From: Macrothele yani
Lineage: Eukaryota > Arthropoda > Arachnida > Araneae > Macrothelidae
Assembly (NCBI GenBank): GCA_039090855.1
Contig: CM077001.1
Location: 120,654,922 to 120,718,921 of the forward strand
DNA length: 64,000 nt
Direction: 5' to 3'
Positions 43,976 to 54,693 of this stretch are shown one piece after another. The position numbers were made by a program, and so were the translations under genes. The notes under the pieces were generated by a model, which was not told the DNA's origin, did no database searches, and worked only from the letters and a program-made list of their open reading frames with translations. Positions within the stretch are counted from its first letter, which is position 1; every line of letters begins with the position of its first letter.

Positions 43976-44700
43976 TTACGTACACAAAACACGTAACGGC
44001 TGTGTGACAGTATAACTAATGAGATTTTCCGATTTATACGAAAACACAGAACATCAGTTAAGCAAATAGAAATGCAACAATTTAGAATTGGGGCACAGAA
44101 AGAGTAAAATTACTTAAATTATTTTCTTTCGAATGTGAAAAAACGCACTTAGCATAAATGACGCGATGTTTTTCACATAGTAAAAATCTTTTGACTCTGT
44201 CTTAAAAAAAATGACACAGGTCTTTGTTTTTTTTTTCATTCCCGCGAAGAACGCATTTTAGCTCGTTGTATTCTGAAAGATGTGTAATAATGTGCAAACA
44301 AGCGTAATGTATAACACCTTATCCTTACTGATAAAAAAAATCATTTATTCATTTGATATTTCATTCACATTCTCTTGTTAATATACATGTATAGGAACTA
44401 TTGTGAAAATAGGCCTGAAGTTCTCTGGAACAGCTGTTTTTCCGTCACCCAGTATGTATAAACTAAAGCGAAAATGATTACTTGAAGATTTTACTTATTT
44501 GCTGAAACAAAAAAATGCTTTTCTTTTTATTACTTTATTCAAAGCTGCCGTCAAAAAATCCTGGCTATTTCTTTAACCAATTTCATATGAGTTTCCACAA
44601 AATTTTTGAGAAATCCTTCTGCTGAGACTAGCGGCCCTCTTATCCGTGAGCACCGCAGTGCCGGAAATGTGAGAGCTATCAGTACGTCCACGACTGGAGA
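43976..44700. other. Unassigned sequence
   Basis: AT-rich, no gene or recognised repeat. Confidence 0.4.
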
Positions 44701-44702
44701 TT

Positions 44703-44960
44703 TGGGCCACTGGTGGCCTGGTGGTCAACGTTCGTGACTGCCGCGGAGAAGACCTCAGGTTCTATCCCAGGCCGGTACGAACGCTCGAAACTGTAAATGT
44801 GCGTTGGATGAGCACGTTAAGCCATCGGGCCTCGCGTACTGGCCCCTCGGTAATAAATAAGGGCGTCTTCCTTCCCCTTTCTACCTCGCTTCCGTGTCAC
44901 TTTCCTATCGGGCACTCTAGCCCAAATCTCTTAGCTTCCTGTTTCTAAGGGTTGTTTAAG
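44703..44960 (+). mobile_element. Possible second tRNA-derived SINE family
   Basis: GGTGGCCTGGTGGTCAACG and CAGGTTCTATCCC have the spacing of A and B boxes. They are followed by a non-tRNA body with GTAAATGTGCGTTGGATGAG and TAATAAATAAGGGCGTCTTC. It differs from the common SINE in head and body. There is only one copy here, so it is tentative. Confidence 0.45.
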
Positions 44961-45110
44961 ATGTTGGCATGGTTCAATTTCATGTATTACGGGGGACGCC
45001 AACTTATCAGAAGAATCGTTGTTTGCAGGTCAATGGAGTAGGGAAACAAATAAATAAGTAGTTAAACAAACTGAATGTAATGACAAATGATCTCGACTGC
45101 ACATGATTTT

Positions 45111-45325
45111 TTTTTTTATTGGAGGTTTAACGACCACCGTGAGCAACTCAATGGGCTATAAGCAGTCGCCCGTCCCTAATTTAGGGTCACTGGTTCCAGG
45201 GAAGGGAGAGAGCCAGTGCCTTAAGACAAACACAACATCAATGCCTCACCGGGATTCGAACCCGGACCCCTTTCGGACGAATGATCAGAGGCCAACGCCT
45301 TAGACCACTGCGCCACCGGGGCGGC
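45111..45325 (-). mobile_element. tRNA-Leu-like SINE
   Basis: Full length. The target duplication CATGATTTT lies at 45102-45110 and 45326-45334. Confidence 0.94.
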
Positions 45326-45382
45326 CATGATTTTATTATTCAGATTGGGGAAAAAAAGAGGAAATATAAATAAATACATCGC

Positions 45383-45705
45383 TCTTAACCACGTTCAAGA
45401 AACACACAGCAACCGAAAAATTGTTTTTCAGCCGCCGCTGTGGAATTGAACCAACAGGACTCTCGATATCTAGCCGAGTGCGTTATATTTACGCCACGGT
45501 GGCCAACAATCCACGGTGCTATGTGTATTTTTAAGTCAGCTTCTGACATCATAAATCCGTAAGATGGGCTCAGCTTCTGAGACGTCTCCATCTGGTGGGC
45601 ATTCGAGAGTTCTGTTGGTTCAATTCCACAGCGGCGGCTGAAAAACAATTTTTCGGTTGCTGTGTGTTTCTTGAATGTGGTTAAGAGTGATGTATTTATT
45701 TATTT
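45383..45705. repeat. Foldback element with tRNA-like arms
   Basis: Outer arms (from CACGTTCAAGAAACACACAG at about 45391, and its complement near 45663-45683) flank a minus-strand tRNA-like sequence (45433-45503) and a plus-strand 3' half (about 45598-45640). The T-arm segment reads TTGGTTCAATTCC. The middle 100 bases are unique. The arms outside the tRNA parts carry AAAAATTGTTTTTCAGCCGC. Confidence 0.78.
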
Positions 45706-45834
45706 ACTGTCGCCACGTATTTGGAGTATTTTCAAAGAGGAAATATATTAGTTGGTCTGCTTGAATAGTATAAATACTTCCAGCGGATTGATAGATATCT
45801 CCGGCGACTTCCTACACTGTTAAAACTTTTCTGG

Positions 45835-45974
45835 TAGGTTGCACCAAAAAGTGGTGCTGAACCACTTTTCGTGGAAACATACACCACTGTGTGGTGCAAA
45901 CAAAACCCAATAACATGATGAAACTTTACACCATAATGTGGCTCACTTTGCATCATAACGTGGTGCCAAGTTTT
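45835..45974. repeat. Short repeat of GTGGTGCAA words
   Basis: GTGGTGC or its complement GCACCAC occurs several times, after CACTGTTAAAA. Possibly a MITE end. Confidence 0.4.
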
Positions 45975-47080
45975 TGGAACAGAGCGATGGGTATGCGCTT
46001 CCCTTCAGTACATAATGCTGCAGCGAACTATTGCTTAGTAGTACGCCTTGGTTTCAAACTTCTTATGCGGCGCTCTAATTCATCCCATAGGTGCTCTATG
46101 GGATTGAGATCAGGGCTCTGTGCTGGCCAGTCCACACACGATACGGATTGTCGTCAAACCACGCCGTATCAGTCCTTGCTTTATGGCTCGGTGCATTATC
46201 CTGCTGGTACCAACAAGGCTCGGTTCCATAGCATTGCCACAGAGTTGGTAGAGCATAAGTTTCCAGAATATCGAAGTAGACGTGCTGATTAACACGTTTG
46301 TCCACGATAACCAAAGGGCCGGGGCCAAGCCACGAAAAACACCCCAACACGAGTACACTGCCAGCTCCGAACTTGACCGTAGGAACAATACACTGTGGTA
46401 AATAGCGTTCCCACGGCTGCCGTCATTCCCACACACAGCCATCAGACTCATGGATGGTGTATCTGGATTCACGAGTCCATAGGATCCATTTCCATTGATC
46501 CACGGTCCACAATAAATGTTCTTTGCACCATGCTAAACCACGGCGAGTAGCATTTCGAATGGACGTGAGAGGCTTGTGAGCAGCCGCACGACCACGGTAA
46601 CCCATGAAATGAAGTTCTCTGCTAATGGTAAGTGTACATACTGAGGTTCCAGCATTTTTACTCACCTGTACACTGAGGTCTTGTGCAGTACTCCGTGGAT
46701 TAGCTGTAACGGCTCTCCTGAGCCGTCGACGTCATCTATCACTGAATTTTTTTGGTCTGCCGGTACGTTTTGCTGCTTCAGGCACGCCATGTGTTTTTCT
46801 CTTATTCAGTACATCCAAATCAGTTGACTTGGGTATGTTTAAACACCTGTCGGTTTCTCTTATGGGCCACCCACTAATATAACACCCAACGATCTTTCCT
46901 TTGCGAAAGTCAGTTCTGTCCTGCCGCTACATTTTCACTCAACCTCACAGTGCGATATGATCGCGGTCAGCTGCAGGCTTGTTTTTATACCATTTGCAGC
47001 TGTACCGCGAACATTAACAACGCAGAGGATCCGTTCATTTACTTTTGAAGGGGTGTCCTGTGACTTTTGTCAAAATAGCG
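45975..47080 (-). mobile_element. Tc1-like element C
   Basis: The outer end at 47080, read on the minus strand, is CGCTATTTTGACAAAAGTCA, next to TA at 47081-47082. The left end is truncated inside the C-terminal coding part. The same terminus is found at 34836. Confidence 0.82.
45980..46932 (-). pseudogene. Tc1-like transposase, frameshifted
   Basis: Minus-strand pieces in order: an N-terminal DNA-binding part from about 46930 (IVGCYISGWPIRETDRC), a second part with VSKNAGTSVCTLTISREL, then WKWILWTRESRYTIH, where the usual catalytic DES is RES. It continues in other frames to [12 protein letters not shown] with the second Asp and [12 protein letters not shown] with the Glu. The lost first Asp and several frameshifts make it inactive. 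Confidence 0.85.
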
Positions 47081-47246
47081 TATGATCTGATCTGACCTTC
47101 AGATTTGCGTGCGATTTGGAAATATGATGAACGTGTTCACGATGAATTGTCTCGATTTGCATTGACTTTGGCAACGAATTCACTGCCATGACTCCCTTGT
47201 CGTTCTCCTTCATAGTTGAGAACCCTGCTACCAAGCATCAAGGTAT

Positions 47247-47574
47247 ATTAAGAAAATGTAACGTTTGTCACAAATATTTTATTTTTTCAAGTCGACCAAG
47301 ATTTCGCTGGGCTCTGGCCTAGCTTCATCAGGATGAATGGCACGTATGACGTGCCATTACATTTATATTTACATAATATTAATGGCATGGCATCCACACC
47401 ATTTCTATCAAGCGCGTGGAAGCAACAAACCAAAACCCGGGATCATTTATGATGTCATGCACAATTTGAATATTTACGTGCCATTCTGTCTGATGAAGCT
47501 AGGCCGCACGCGGCGAAACCTTGGTCGACTTGAAAAAATAAAGTATTTGAGACAAATATTGTATTTTCTTAATA
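47247..47574. mobile_element. Penelope-like palindrome with hammerhead-like cores
   Basis: Arms of about 97 bp (47247-47344 and 47478-47574) are reverse complements. Each has CTGATGA followed, after a pairing segment, by GAAA: the right arm at 47490-47519 and the left arm, on the minus strand, at 47331-47301. In the left copy GCTAGGC and GCCCAGC can pair between the two core boxes. The layout matches the end repeats of Penelope-like elements. No coding sequence lies inside. Confidence 0.6.
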
Positions 47575-47578
47575 TGTA

Positions 47579-48540
47579 CACTCATCGTCAAAAAAATAGT
47601 TGCACCCAAAAGGAAGCAACCGAGAGGAGTGAAACTTGGTAGATAGGTTTGACATCGTGAGACATGCGCATGATTCAAGTATCACGCTCGACCGCGCATG
47701 TGGCGCAAGTAAGGAGGTGCCGTAGCGCTGTGCATGGCCGGCTATATAAGGCCGTACCGTTGCTCGTGCTTGCCATTCTGACTCGTGCTGTTGTGTTGGT
47801 TGCATACTTTGCAAGTGAAGTATGCCTCGGAGAAAAAAGTTCGGAAGCAATTCGAGCAGTTGGAGGAGTTCGAGCGGGACCGCGTCGTCGGGATCCGGGA
47901 AGCCGGATGGTCTTATCGCCGTATTGCGCGCCATATCGGTCGTGCGGGTCTCACCATAGCACGCTGTTGGCGGCAGTAGAAGAACAGCGACAGGAAGGGT
48001 CTGGGGAGACCTAGACGAATCACGGAGGGAGAGAACCGGCGGGTTGTCCGACATGCGCGGAGTGACCTAACAGCCACGGCTGCGGATATTCAAGGAGCAG
48101 TGGTCATTCAGGGAGCAGCTGTCTCGAGAGCTCGCCTTCAAGGCACTGAAACTCTGCCATGGCCAGCCGCATTGCCAGACCTACCGCCGATTGAAAATGT
48201 GTGGGAATTTATTGGACGTGCTATCCACACTCCACCCCTACTGCACAATCTGCAGGAACTGCGTGAGAAGATCCAAGCTGCATGGGATGGCTTATCGCAG
48301 GACACCATTAGGAACCTGTGCAACTCCATGCCGAGACGTCTGGCATGCTGTGTGAGCAAACATGGCTGTCCGACGCCATACTGAGAGACACTACTTATTG
48401 GCGTGTAGCTCAATAAACATTGCCCATATCAGTCTCAATGTTTAATCATTTATTGTTCCTGGTTACTTTTGCCTTCTTCCCGAATAGCGTTACAATCCGA
48501 CACGTCCTTTTGGGTGCAACTATTTTTTTGACGATGAGTG
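47579..48540 (+). mobile_element. Tc1-like element D, internally deleted
   Basis: Perfect terminal inverted repeats of about 36 bases (CACTCATCGTCAAAAAAATA at the left, complement at the right), flanked by TA at 47577-47578 and 48541-48542. At 962 bp it is shorter than its relatives and lacks the middle of the transposase gene. Confidence 0.92.
47823..48381 (+). pseudogene. Tc1-like transposase with the centre deleted
   Basis: The N-terminal DNA-binding part (EQLEEFERDRVVGIREAGWSY, then a helix-turn-helix with RIARHIGRAG) is followed by a stop. The C-terminal part is in another frame (ETLPWPAALPDLPPIENVWE, containing the catalytic Glu, to PRRLACCVSKHG). The stretch with both catalytic Asp residues is missing. 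Confidence 0.85.
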
Positions 48541-48542
48541 TA

Positions 48543-49202
48543 TAATTATCACAAGACTGTGGTCTCTGATTTCAAGAATCAAGGTAACTATTGTAAAACA
48601 ATACCCATTTGGAATTTAAAACAATATTAACAGTGTTTAAATGTCTGGATCACTGTTTAAATGTCATCAATAATTCAAGTCCCTTCTGTAGGAAATAAGT
48701 GGCCAGCATATTAAACTGCTGAACTCATGAATCCCTTGTCTATAAATCAACGGATCTACATAGTTAGCATTCAGTGAAAACAACGTGACGCTAACAAAGC
48801 AAGTAAATGGAGAGTTAGTCTGTGCATCCTAATGGTGGAAATACGTATATAGATGGTTAAAATCAAAACGAAATCATAGGGCTGGTTATTCCAGATTCTC
48901 GGGGTTAATAAACGAGAAAAAGAATAAAACATCCACGCGACTGAAATTCTTCACGGGAGTGAATAGAATTTATTGGTAGCGTTGACCTTCTGAGAGTAAT
49001 TATAATTATTTCTCAGACTTTGATTAAAATGAATGCTAACCCCAATTTTTTTTTTTTTTATACCCCTAAAAAAAATATAGAGTATAATGAATGTTTGAAA
49101 CGAAAGCACGTTAGAATTTATTATAACTTTAGGCGATGAACTTTTCTTGGACTACAATAATTTCTTCCGCATTGCGATAGAAGAAAAGTTGGGTTATTTT
49201 TA
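48543..49202. other. AT-rich spacer between Tc1 elements
   Basis: No gene or recognised repeat. Confidence 0.4.
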
Positions 49203-49204
49203 TA

Positions 49205-50613
49205 CACTGCTGGCCACCCTAAATGTAACACCAAGAAGGACACGAGATAGCAAAGCCAGATTTACTGGACACATAACAAAAGATACAAAGATGAAACGAT
49301 TGAGCTTACAGGCCCGTGCGACTTGCGGAACACGAAGACATCAGTAGTTCGTGTGGCCCCCATGGCTGGCAATAACGGCCGCTACACGCCGCGGCATCGA
49401 ACGAAAGAGGCTTTGGATGTGGGCTTGGGGTATGTTGGTCCAGGCTGCTTGCACACGTTGCCACAGTTCATCAGGCGTAGCCGCGGGTGGTGCTTGCCGG
49501 GCCACTCGGTTGCCGATCAGCGACCAGACGTGTTCGATGGGCGACATATCGGGAGAACAGGCGGGCCACGGCAACAGTGACACCTGGTGGGCCGTGAAGA
49601 ATTGTTGCACGATGCGTGCCACGTGCGGGCGCGCCTTATCCTGTTGAAACGTGGCCGCTGGCAGGTCAGGCAGGTAAGGGAGAACTACAGGATCCAGAGC
49701 GTCGGAGATGTAGCGGTAGCTGTTGAGTGTACCGGCGATGCGTACCAGAGGGGTGAGGGTGTCATATTCAATTGCACCCCAAACCATAACGCCAGGCGAC
49801 GGACCGGTATGGCGATGCATAATGCAGGCATCATACAGTCTCTCACCGCGGTGCCGCCATACGCGGATTCGGCAATCGTGATGTTGCAGGTAGAAGCGGG
49901 ATTCGTCGGAGAAGACAAAGTCGTGCCATTCCGTAGTCCAGGTGCGGCGTTCAACGGCCCACTGCCGCCGCACTCGCCGGTGGTGTAATGTCAATGGTAA
50001 TCGGAGCAATGGGCGCCGTCCGACAAGTCCCCGCTCCCGCAGAGGACGTCGAACGGTACGTGCTGATACAGGTTGTTGCGCAACACACCATAATTCCTGT
50101 GCCAACGTTCGTGATGAGGCGGTGCGAGCCGTCAATGTCCGCCGCACAACATGCCGGTCCTTTCATTCGGTGGTGTGCCGCGGCTGCGGCAATCGCTCAC
50201 GTCGGTCCGTCCGTCCCTCCTGCACCCACCGAATTCATACTCGCCTCACTGTGGCTGGATGTCGTCCCACACGGGCACCGATGTCTCGGTACGATAAACC
50301 GCTGTCGCGATAAGCCACTATTCGTTCTCTGTCGAACTCCGAAACATGCTGGAATGACTGCCGTGTTTTGCGACGAGGCATCGGGAAACTTCCCACGCAC
50401 AGGTCCGGCAGCACAATACACTTCCACTACTTTCACCCCGCCTTCTGTGCACCCTTCTTATAGTGCTTCTCGGTGGCGTGCCGGACGCACATGATTTGCA
50501 TATGCCCTGCAATGCTAATCGTTTGCATGTCCTCTCGCGGGAGACGCATGCTGCGAATTTCAGGCCAATCGGATATTTCCTTCTTGGTGTTGCATTTTGG
50601 GTGGCCAGCAGTG
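49205..50613 (-). mobile_element. Tc1-like element E, nearly complete
   Basis: Terminal inverted repeats of about 36 bases beginning CACTGCTGGCCACCC, with TA at 49203-49204 and 50614-50615. At 1,409 bp it has the usual size of a full Tc1-like element. Confidence 0.94.
49341..50378 (-). pseudogene. DD34E Tc1-like transposase with two in-frame stops
   Basis: From MPRRKTRQSFQHVSEFDRER (50378, minus strand) to a stop near 49341, in one frame, about 345 residues as in the family. Two stops break it: one where the sister copy at 34028-34504 has Trp (VRRVWIRW) and one soon after HTTE. The remaining frame from 50147 is open and keeps all catalytic residues: Asp in FVFSDESRF, Asp in FQQDKARPHVA, and Glu 34 residues further in SPIEHVW. 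It would cut and paste the element at TA sites; this copy cannot make a full protein. Confidence 0.92.
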
Positions 50614-50853
50614 TAGTTTGGCACCGTTGGCCAGATGATCAGTGGAGACAAATTGAGCAAGCGAGCAACCCCCCCACCACAACCCTCCATTTCCAAAGGA
50701 GTGATTAACTGCTGCCGTAGAGACTACAAAATTTCTGTCATGAACACTGCTCCACATAGGAATTGCCACATCATGCCACGAAATGAAATAAAACTTACCA
50801 CACATGTAGGCAAGTAAATGCGCAAGACGTGATTTAATTTCTGAGTGATTATA

Positions 50854-52053
50854 AACGGTCGAGTCACATTATTGTGACCACCAGCTAATATCCAGGGTAA
50901 CCGCCGTGTGCAGCGCGGACAGCAGCTAGACGGGCTTGGAGTGACTCAATAAGGTGCTAGAAGGTGTTCACAGGTATGTGAAGCCATGCTGCCTGCAGTG
51001 TATCTGACAGCTGCTGGAGGGTGCGTGGTGGAGGATCCATAGAACGAACAACACAATCGAGGTGGTCCCACCGATGCTCAATTGGGTTTAAGTCTGTGGG
51101 ATTGGAGGGCCAGGGAAATGCTTTAAAGTCTTCATCGTGCGCTTTCCATCTACTCTCGAACATTTCTAGCTGTGTGACACGTCGCAATGTCGCGCTGGAA
51201 GATCCCATCCGCCGAGAGAAGACAATCAGCATGTATGGGTGTACGTGGTCTACAAGGATGAATTCATAACGAATTCCGTCCTCCGCAGGTATAAGTGGAC
51301 AAGGGAATGCCACGAAAACATTCTCCAGACCACAACGCTGCCCCCACCAGCTTCTGTTCAGCCAGCAATGGTTGAAGAGTGTTTGTCCTCCGATGTTTCT
51401 CGCCTTATACGCCAACGTCCAACCGTTCGATGAAGCAGAAAACGTAACTCATCGGAGTAGACAATCCTTTGCCAATCAGCGGAGGTCCAATTCCCATACT
51501 GACGTGCAAATGTAAGCCTTTTCTGCCGATGCACCTTCGTTAGCATAGGTGCAGTGACCATTCGTCTGCATCGGAGCCCCATACGCAACAGGGTTCGCTG
51601 AACTGATCGCTTTAAACACACTTCCGGTAGCCCCCTGGTTCATTCGGCTAGTGAGTTGCTCCACTGTTGCTTGTCGATCGGCCCTCATGCACCTTCGAAG
51701 CCGACGTTCACACCTCACATCAATGGCACGTGGTGTTCCACGACGCTTTTTCGCAAAGGTTCCATTTTTACAATCACGATACACTTTAACCACAGCAGCA
51801 CGAGAACAGTTCACAAACTGCGCTGTTTCTGAAATACTACCACCCTTGGCCCGAAAGCCGATAATCATTCTTTTTTGGAAATCTGATAAATCGCTCCTTT
51901 TATCCATGACAACAACGAGTGATATGTTTTCAGAATGCCTACGGCACACCTTATATACCCCCAAGCCAGCTCAAGACCCGTGCCTTCTTTTATTGGCAAC
52001 GCGCTGTTGACGTCAAAAGAAGGAGGTGTTCAGAATAATGTGACTCGATTGTG
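50854..52053 (-). mobile_element. Tc1-like element F
   Basis: Ends share GAGTCACATTATT in inverted orientation (about 50861 and 52032-52046), with TA at 50852-50853 and 52054-52055. About 1.2 kb. Confidence 0.82.
50900..51916 (-). pseudogene. Tc1-like transposase, frameshifted
   Basis: Minus-strand pieces: MDKRSDLSDFQKRMIIGFRA (start at about 51907), DNA-binding region ISETAQFVNCSRAAVVKVY, then in another frame RIVYSDELRFLLH with the first Asp, and in a third frame FPWPSNPTDLNPIEHRW with the Glu. At least two frameshifts separate them. Confidence 0.87.
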
Positions 52054-52054
52054 T

Positions 52055-52180
52055 ATGAATGCAATGGGCGAGGAGCCAGTATGAATGCAATGGACGAGGA
52101 GCCAGTATGAATGCAAGGGGCGAGGAGCCAGTATGAAAGCAATGGGCGAGGGGTCAGTATGAATGCAAAGGGTGAGGTGC
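52055..52180 (+). repeat. 26 bp minisatellite
   Basis: Five units based on GAATGCAATGGGCGAGGAGC plus CAGTAT. Confidence 0.93.
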
Positions 52181-52192
52181 CAGTATGACGTG

Positions 52193-53163
52193 TGTGTTTT
52201 TGATTGGAGGTTTAACGACCACCGTGAGCAACTCAATGGGCTATAAGCAGTTACCCGTCCCTAATTTAAGGTCACTGGTTCCAGGGAAGGGAGACAGCCA
52301 GTGCTGTAAGACAAACACAGGAACCATGTGTAACCGGGGCTTCCATATTATCAGAAGTGAGGTTCAGTAGCCATTTTGAGGGATAAAGAATTGGAATCAT
52401 TTTCCTTCAATTCCCGCCGTTTCGATGAACTGGGCAACGAACAGTTATAAGTACTTCTTCTCCCACGCGTCGCAGCAGAGGGGTTGTTAGATTTATAGTT
52501 TCGTGGATGTGAGAAGAGTAGAACATGGACACGATTGCTTTTCCACCGTCCCAAGCAGCACGACGAAGCGAGAAGAGGGGGGGGGGCAGCGAGCCAAGTA
52601 AAGAATCTTGCGTTTTCAGAGAGAAGGTATTTCTAGGGTGTGGCCGCGCTTTCTAGGAATAGTTTCAGGGGTTCTCCGGGCAAGGGGACAAGACACTCGG
52701 TGGCAGAAAGTCGAGGAAAGAGGAGGATTTTTAGCCGAGGTGAAAAGATCTCGCGTGCGGGCGTGAGGAGGATAACGGGTAAGCAAGCGGTGTGATGATA
52801 TGGGAGAGAGAAGGAGATTACGAGGTGTTAATATATAGAAAGAACGGAGATCAGGACAAGGCCTAAAGACATTCCCTGTAACATCTGAATAAAAGTGTTC
52901 CTCACTGCAAAATTTAGCTTCAGTCGATTCGCTTCTATATACTTTATTTTGTATGTATCTGCTCCAGTCGGAAGGATTACGGATTAAATCCCCGATACAG
53001 AACTTACTGCAAAGGAAGCATCAAACGAACCCTCCACACAGGGCGCTGCAATATAAGTCAGCAACAAGCCCTATAACACATGCCTCATCGTGATTCAAAC
53101 CCGAACCCATTTCAGAAGAATGATCAGAGGCCATCGCTTAGACCACTGCGTCACCGAGGCGGT
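52193..53163 (-). mobile_element. tRNA-Leu-like SINE split by a solo LTR
   Basis: The SINE tail part lies at 52193-52324 and the tRNA head part at 53083-53163. Flanking CAGTATGACGT (52181) and CAGTATGATGT (53164) are the SINE's target duplication. The SINE body is broken at its CCATGCC segment by the 750 bp insert. Confidence 0.8.
52329..53078. mobile_element. Solo LTR, 750 bp
   Basis: It starts TGTAACCGGGGC and ends CCTATAACA, with the 4 bp duplication CATG at 52325-52328 and 53079-53082. TG/CA ends, a 4 bp duplication and no coding frame fit a solo LTR. An AATAAA is present near 52892. Orientation is most likely plus, from that signal. The family is not recognised. Confidence 0.72.
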
Positions 53164-53339
53164 CAGTATGATGTTGCCTGAGTCAGTAGTGATATGACCG
53201 ACATGATGGGCTATACATTCAACAAAATTGGCGAGGCATCGAGTGGAAAAGTTCCCGGATGGTGTCTTGAGGTATTGTTCACAATGCGTCGTTGATCTGT
53301 GTCCATCATTCATCGACGTTGCCAGGGGGTCGTGCAGAG

Positions 53340-53480
53340 GCATTAAGTCGTATGCCACACTAAAAAAATAAGTGGCGTGAATTCACAGAAAATTTCTGAA
53401 AATAACGTGCAGCAAAGCGTTCGGTAAGAGTCCGTCTTTTAACGAAAGTTCCGTTTTTAAAAGTGCCCATCATTTATTTT
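53340..53480. repeat. Possible fragment of dispersed repeat J type
   Basis: Words such as GAATTCACAGAAAATTTCTG and AAGTTCCGTTTTTAAAAG resemble the J copies, at a low level. Confidence 0.35.
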
Positions 53481-53885
53481 AACTTCGGTATTTTCACAGA
53501 TTTACTACGCTGTTCTCTGAGACTGAGAGGTTAACTCAACAAAGAAATAAAAACTTCAAGATAATTTTTAATTACTCTTGCCGTATCAAACTTCTCCATT
53601 TACTGCGATCTTGACATACAACTCGGGCTTCACTGACATCCATCCCATGACGTACACAAGATTTTCTACACTACATACTCGTAATCTTTTTCTCATGCAG
53701 ATACTCCTGAATCTGATCCTCCCATGAAATCCTTGGCCTTTCCTTCCTGCCACTTAGGCTGAAAAGGTTTTCTTAGTAAGCATCTCATCACTCCTTCTCT
53801 CAATATGGCCAAACCACCGAGGCATATCAGTCACCACCTTGCTAACAACATTTTGCTTCACATTATACAATTGCAACACGTCTTC

Positions 53886-54104
53886 GCCGCCCCGGTGGCG
53901 CAGTGGTCTAAGGCGCTGGCCTGTGATCATTCGTCCGTAAGGGGTCCGGGTTCGAGTACCGGTGAGGCATGGATGTTGTGTTTGTCTTGCGGCACTGGCT
54001 CTCTCCCTTCCCTGGAACCAGTGACCCTAAATTAGGGACGGGCGACTGCTTATAGCCCATTAAGTTGCTCACGGTGGTCGTTAAACCTCCAATCAAAAAA
54101 AAAA
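53886..54104 (+). mobile_element. tRNA-Leu-like SINE in the second LINE
   Basis: Near-consensus copy. The target duplication AACACGTCTTC is exact at 53875-53885 and 54105-54115. Confidence 0.96.
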
Positions 54105-54693
54105 AAACACGTCTTCATTCCTCACACTATCAGAACGTGTCTTTCCCCCCCCCCTTCCCCCGTAAGTAACGAATTTCTCCAGCACACAAACGACTTCTAT
54201 GTTTCTTCTGTAGTACCCAGGTTTCACTGCCATACATCAGAGTAGGAACAATTACACTTTCATACATAGCCATGCGGGACTCTCTTGAGAACCCATCATT
54301 CCTGCGAAAACCTCCCAAAGCAGCCATGACTTTCAATGAAGAATTCACTTGCCTACTAATTTCTCCATCCAATTTGTTCTCTCTATCAAACATGCTTCCT
54401 AATTACACAAATTCATTCACCTAGTCAATCACTGTGCCATTCAGACTTATATTACATTCAATACTACCAGTTCCTCGCTTCAGAAACCATAACTTTCTTT
54501 TCTTCCTTATTTATACTCAGTTTGAATTTCATGTAAACTTCGTACATCCGGGACAACATACTCTGCAACTTACTTTTGCTCTCTGCCAACAGGACAGTGT
54601 CATCAGCATACAGCAATCTGCACACACGGTTATCACCAAGACATAAACCAGTATTTTCTATTTTGGCATCGCGTATGCACGCATCCATAAATA

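Noticed and set aside
47247..47574. Palindrome as part of the neighbouring Tc1 element
   Set aside because: The Tc1 ends and TA duplication at 47577-47578 lie outside it.
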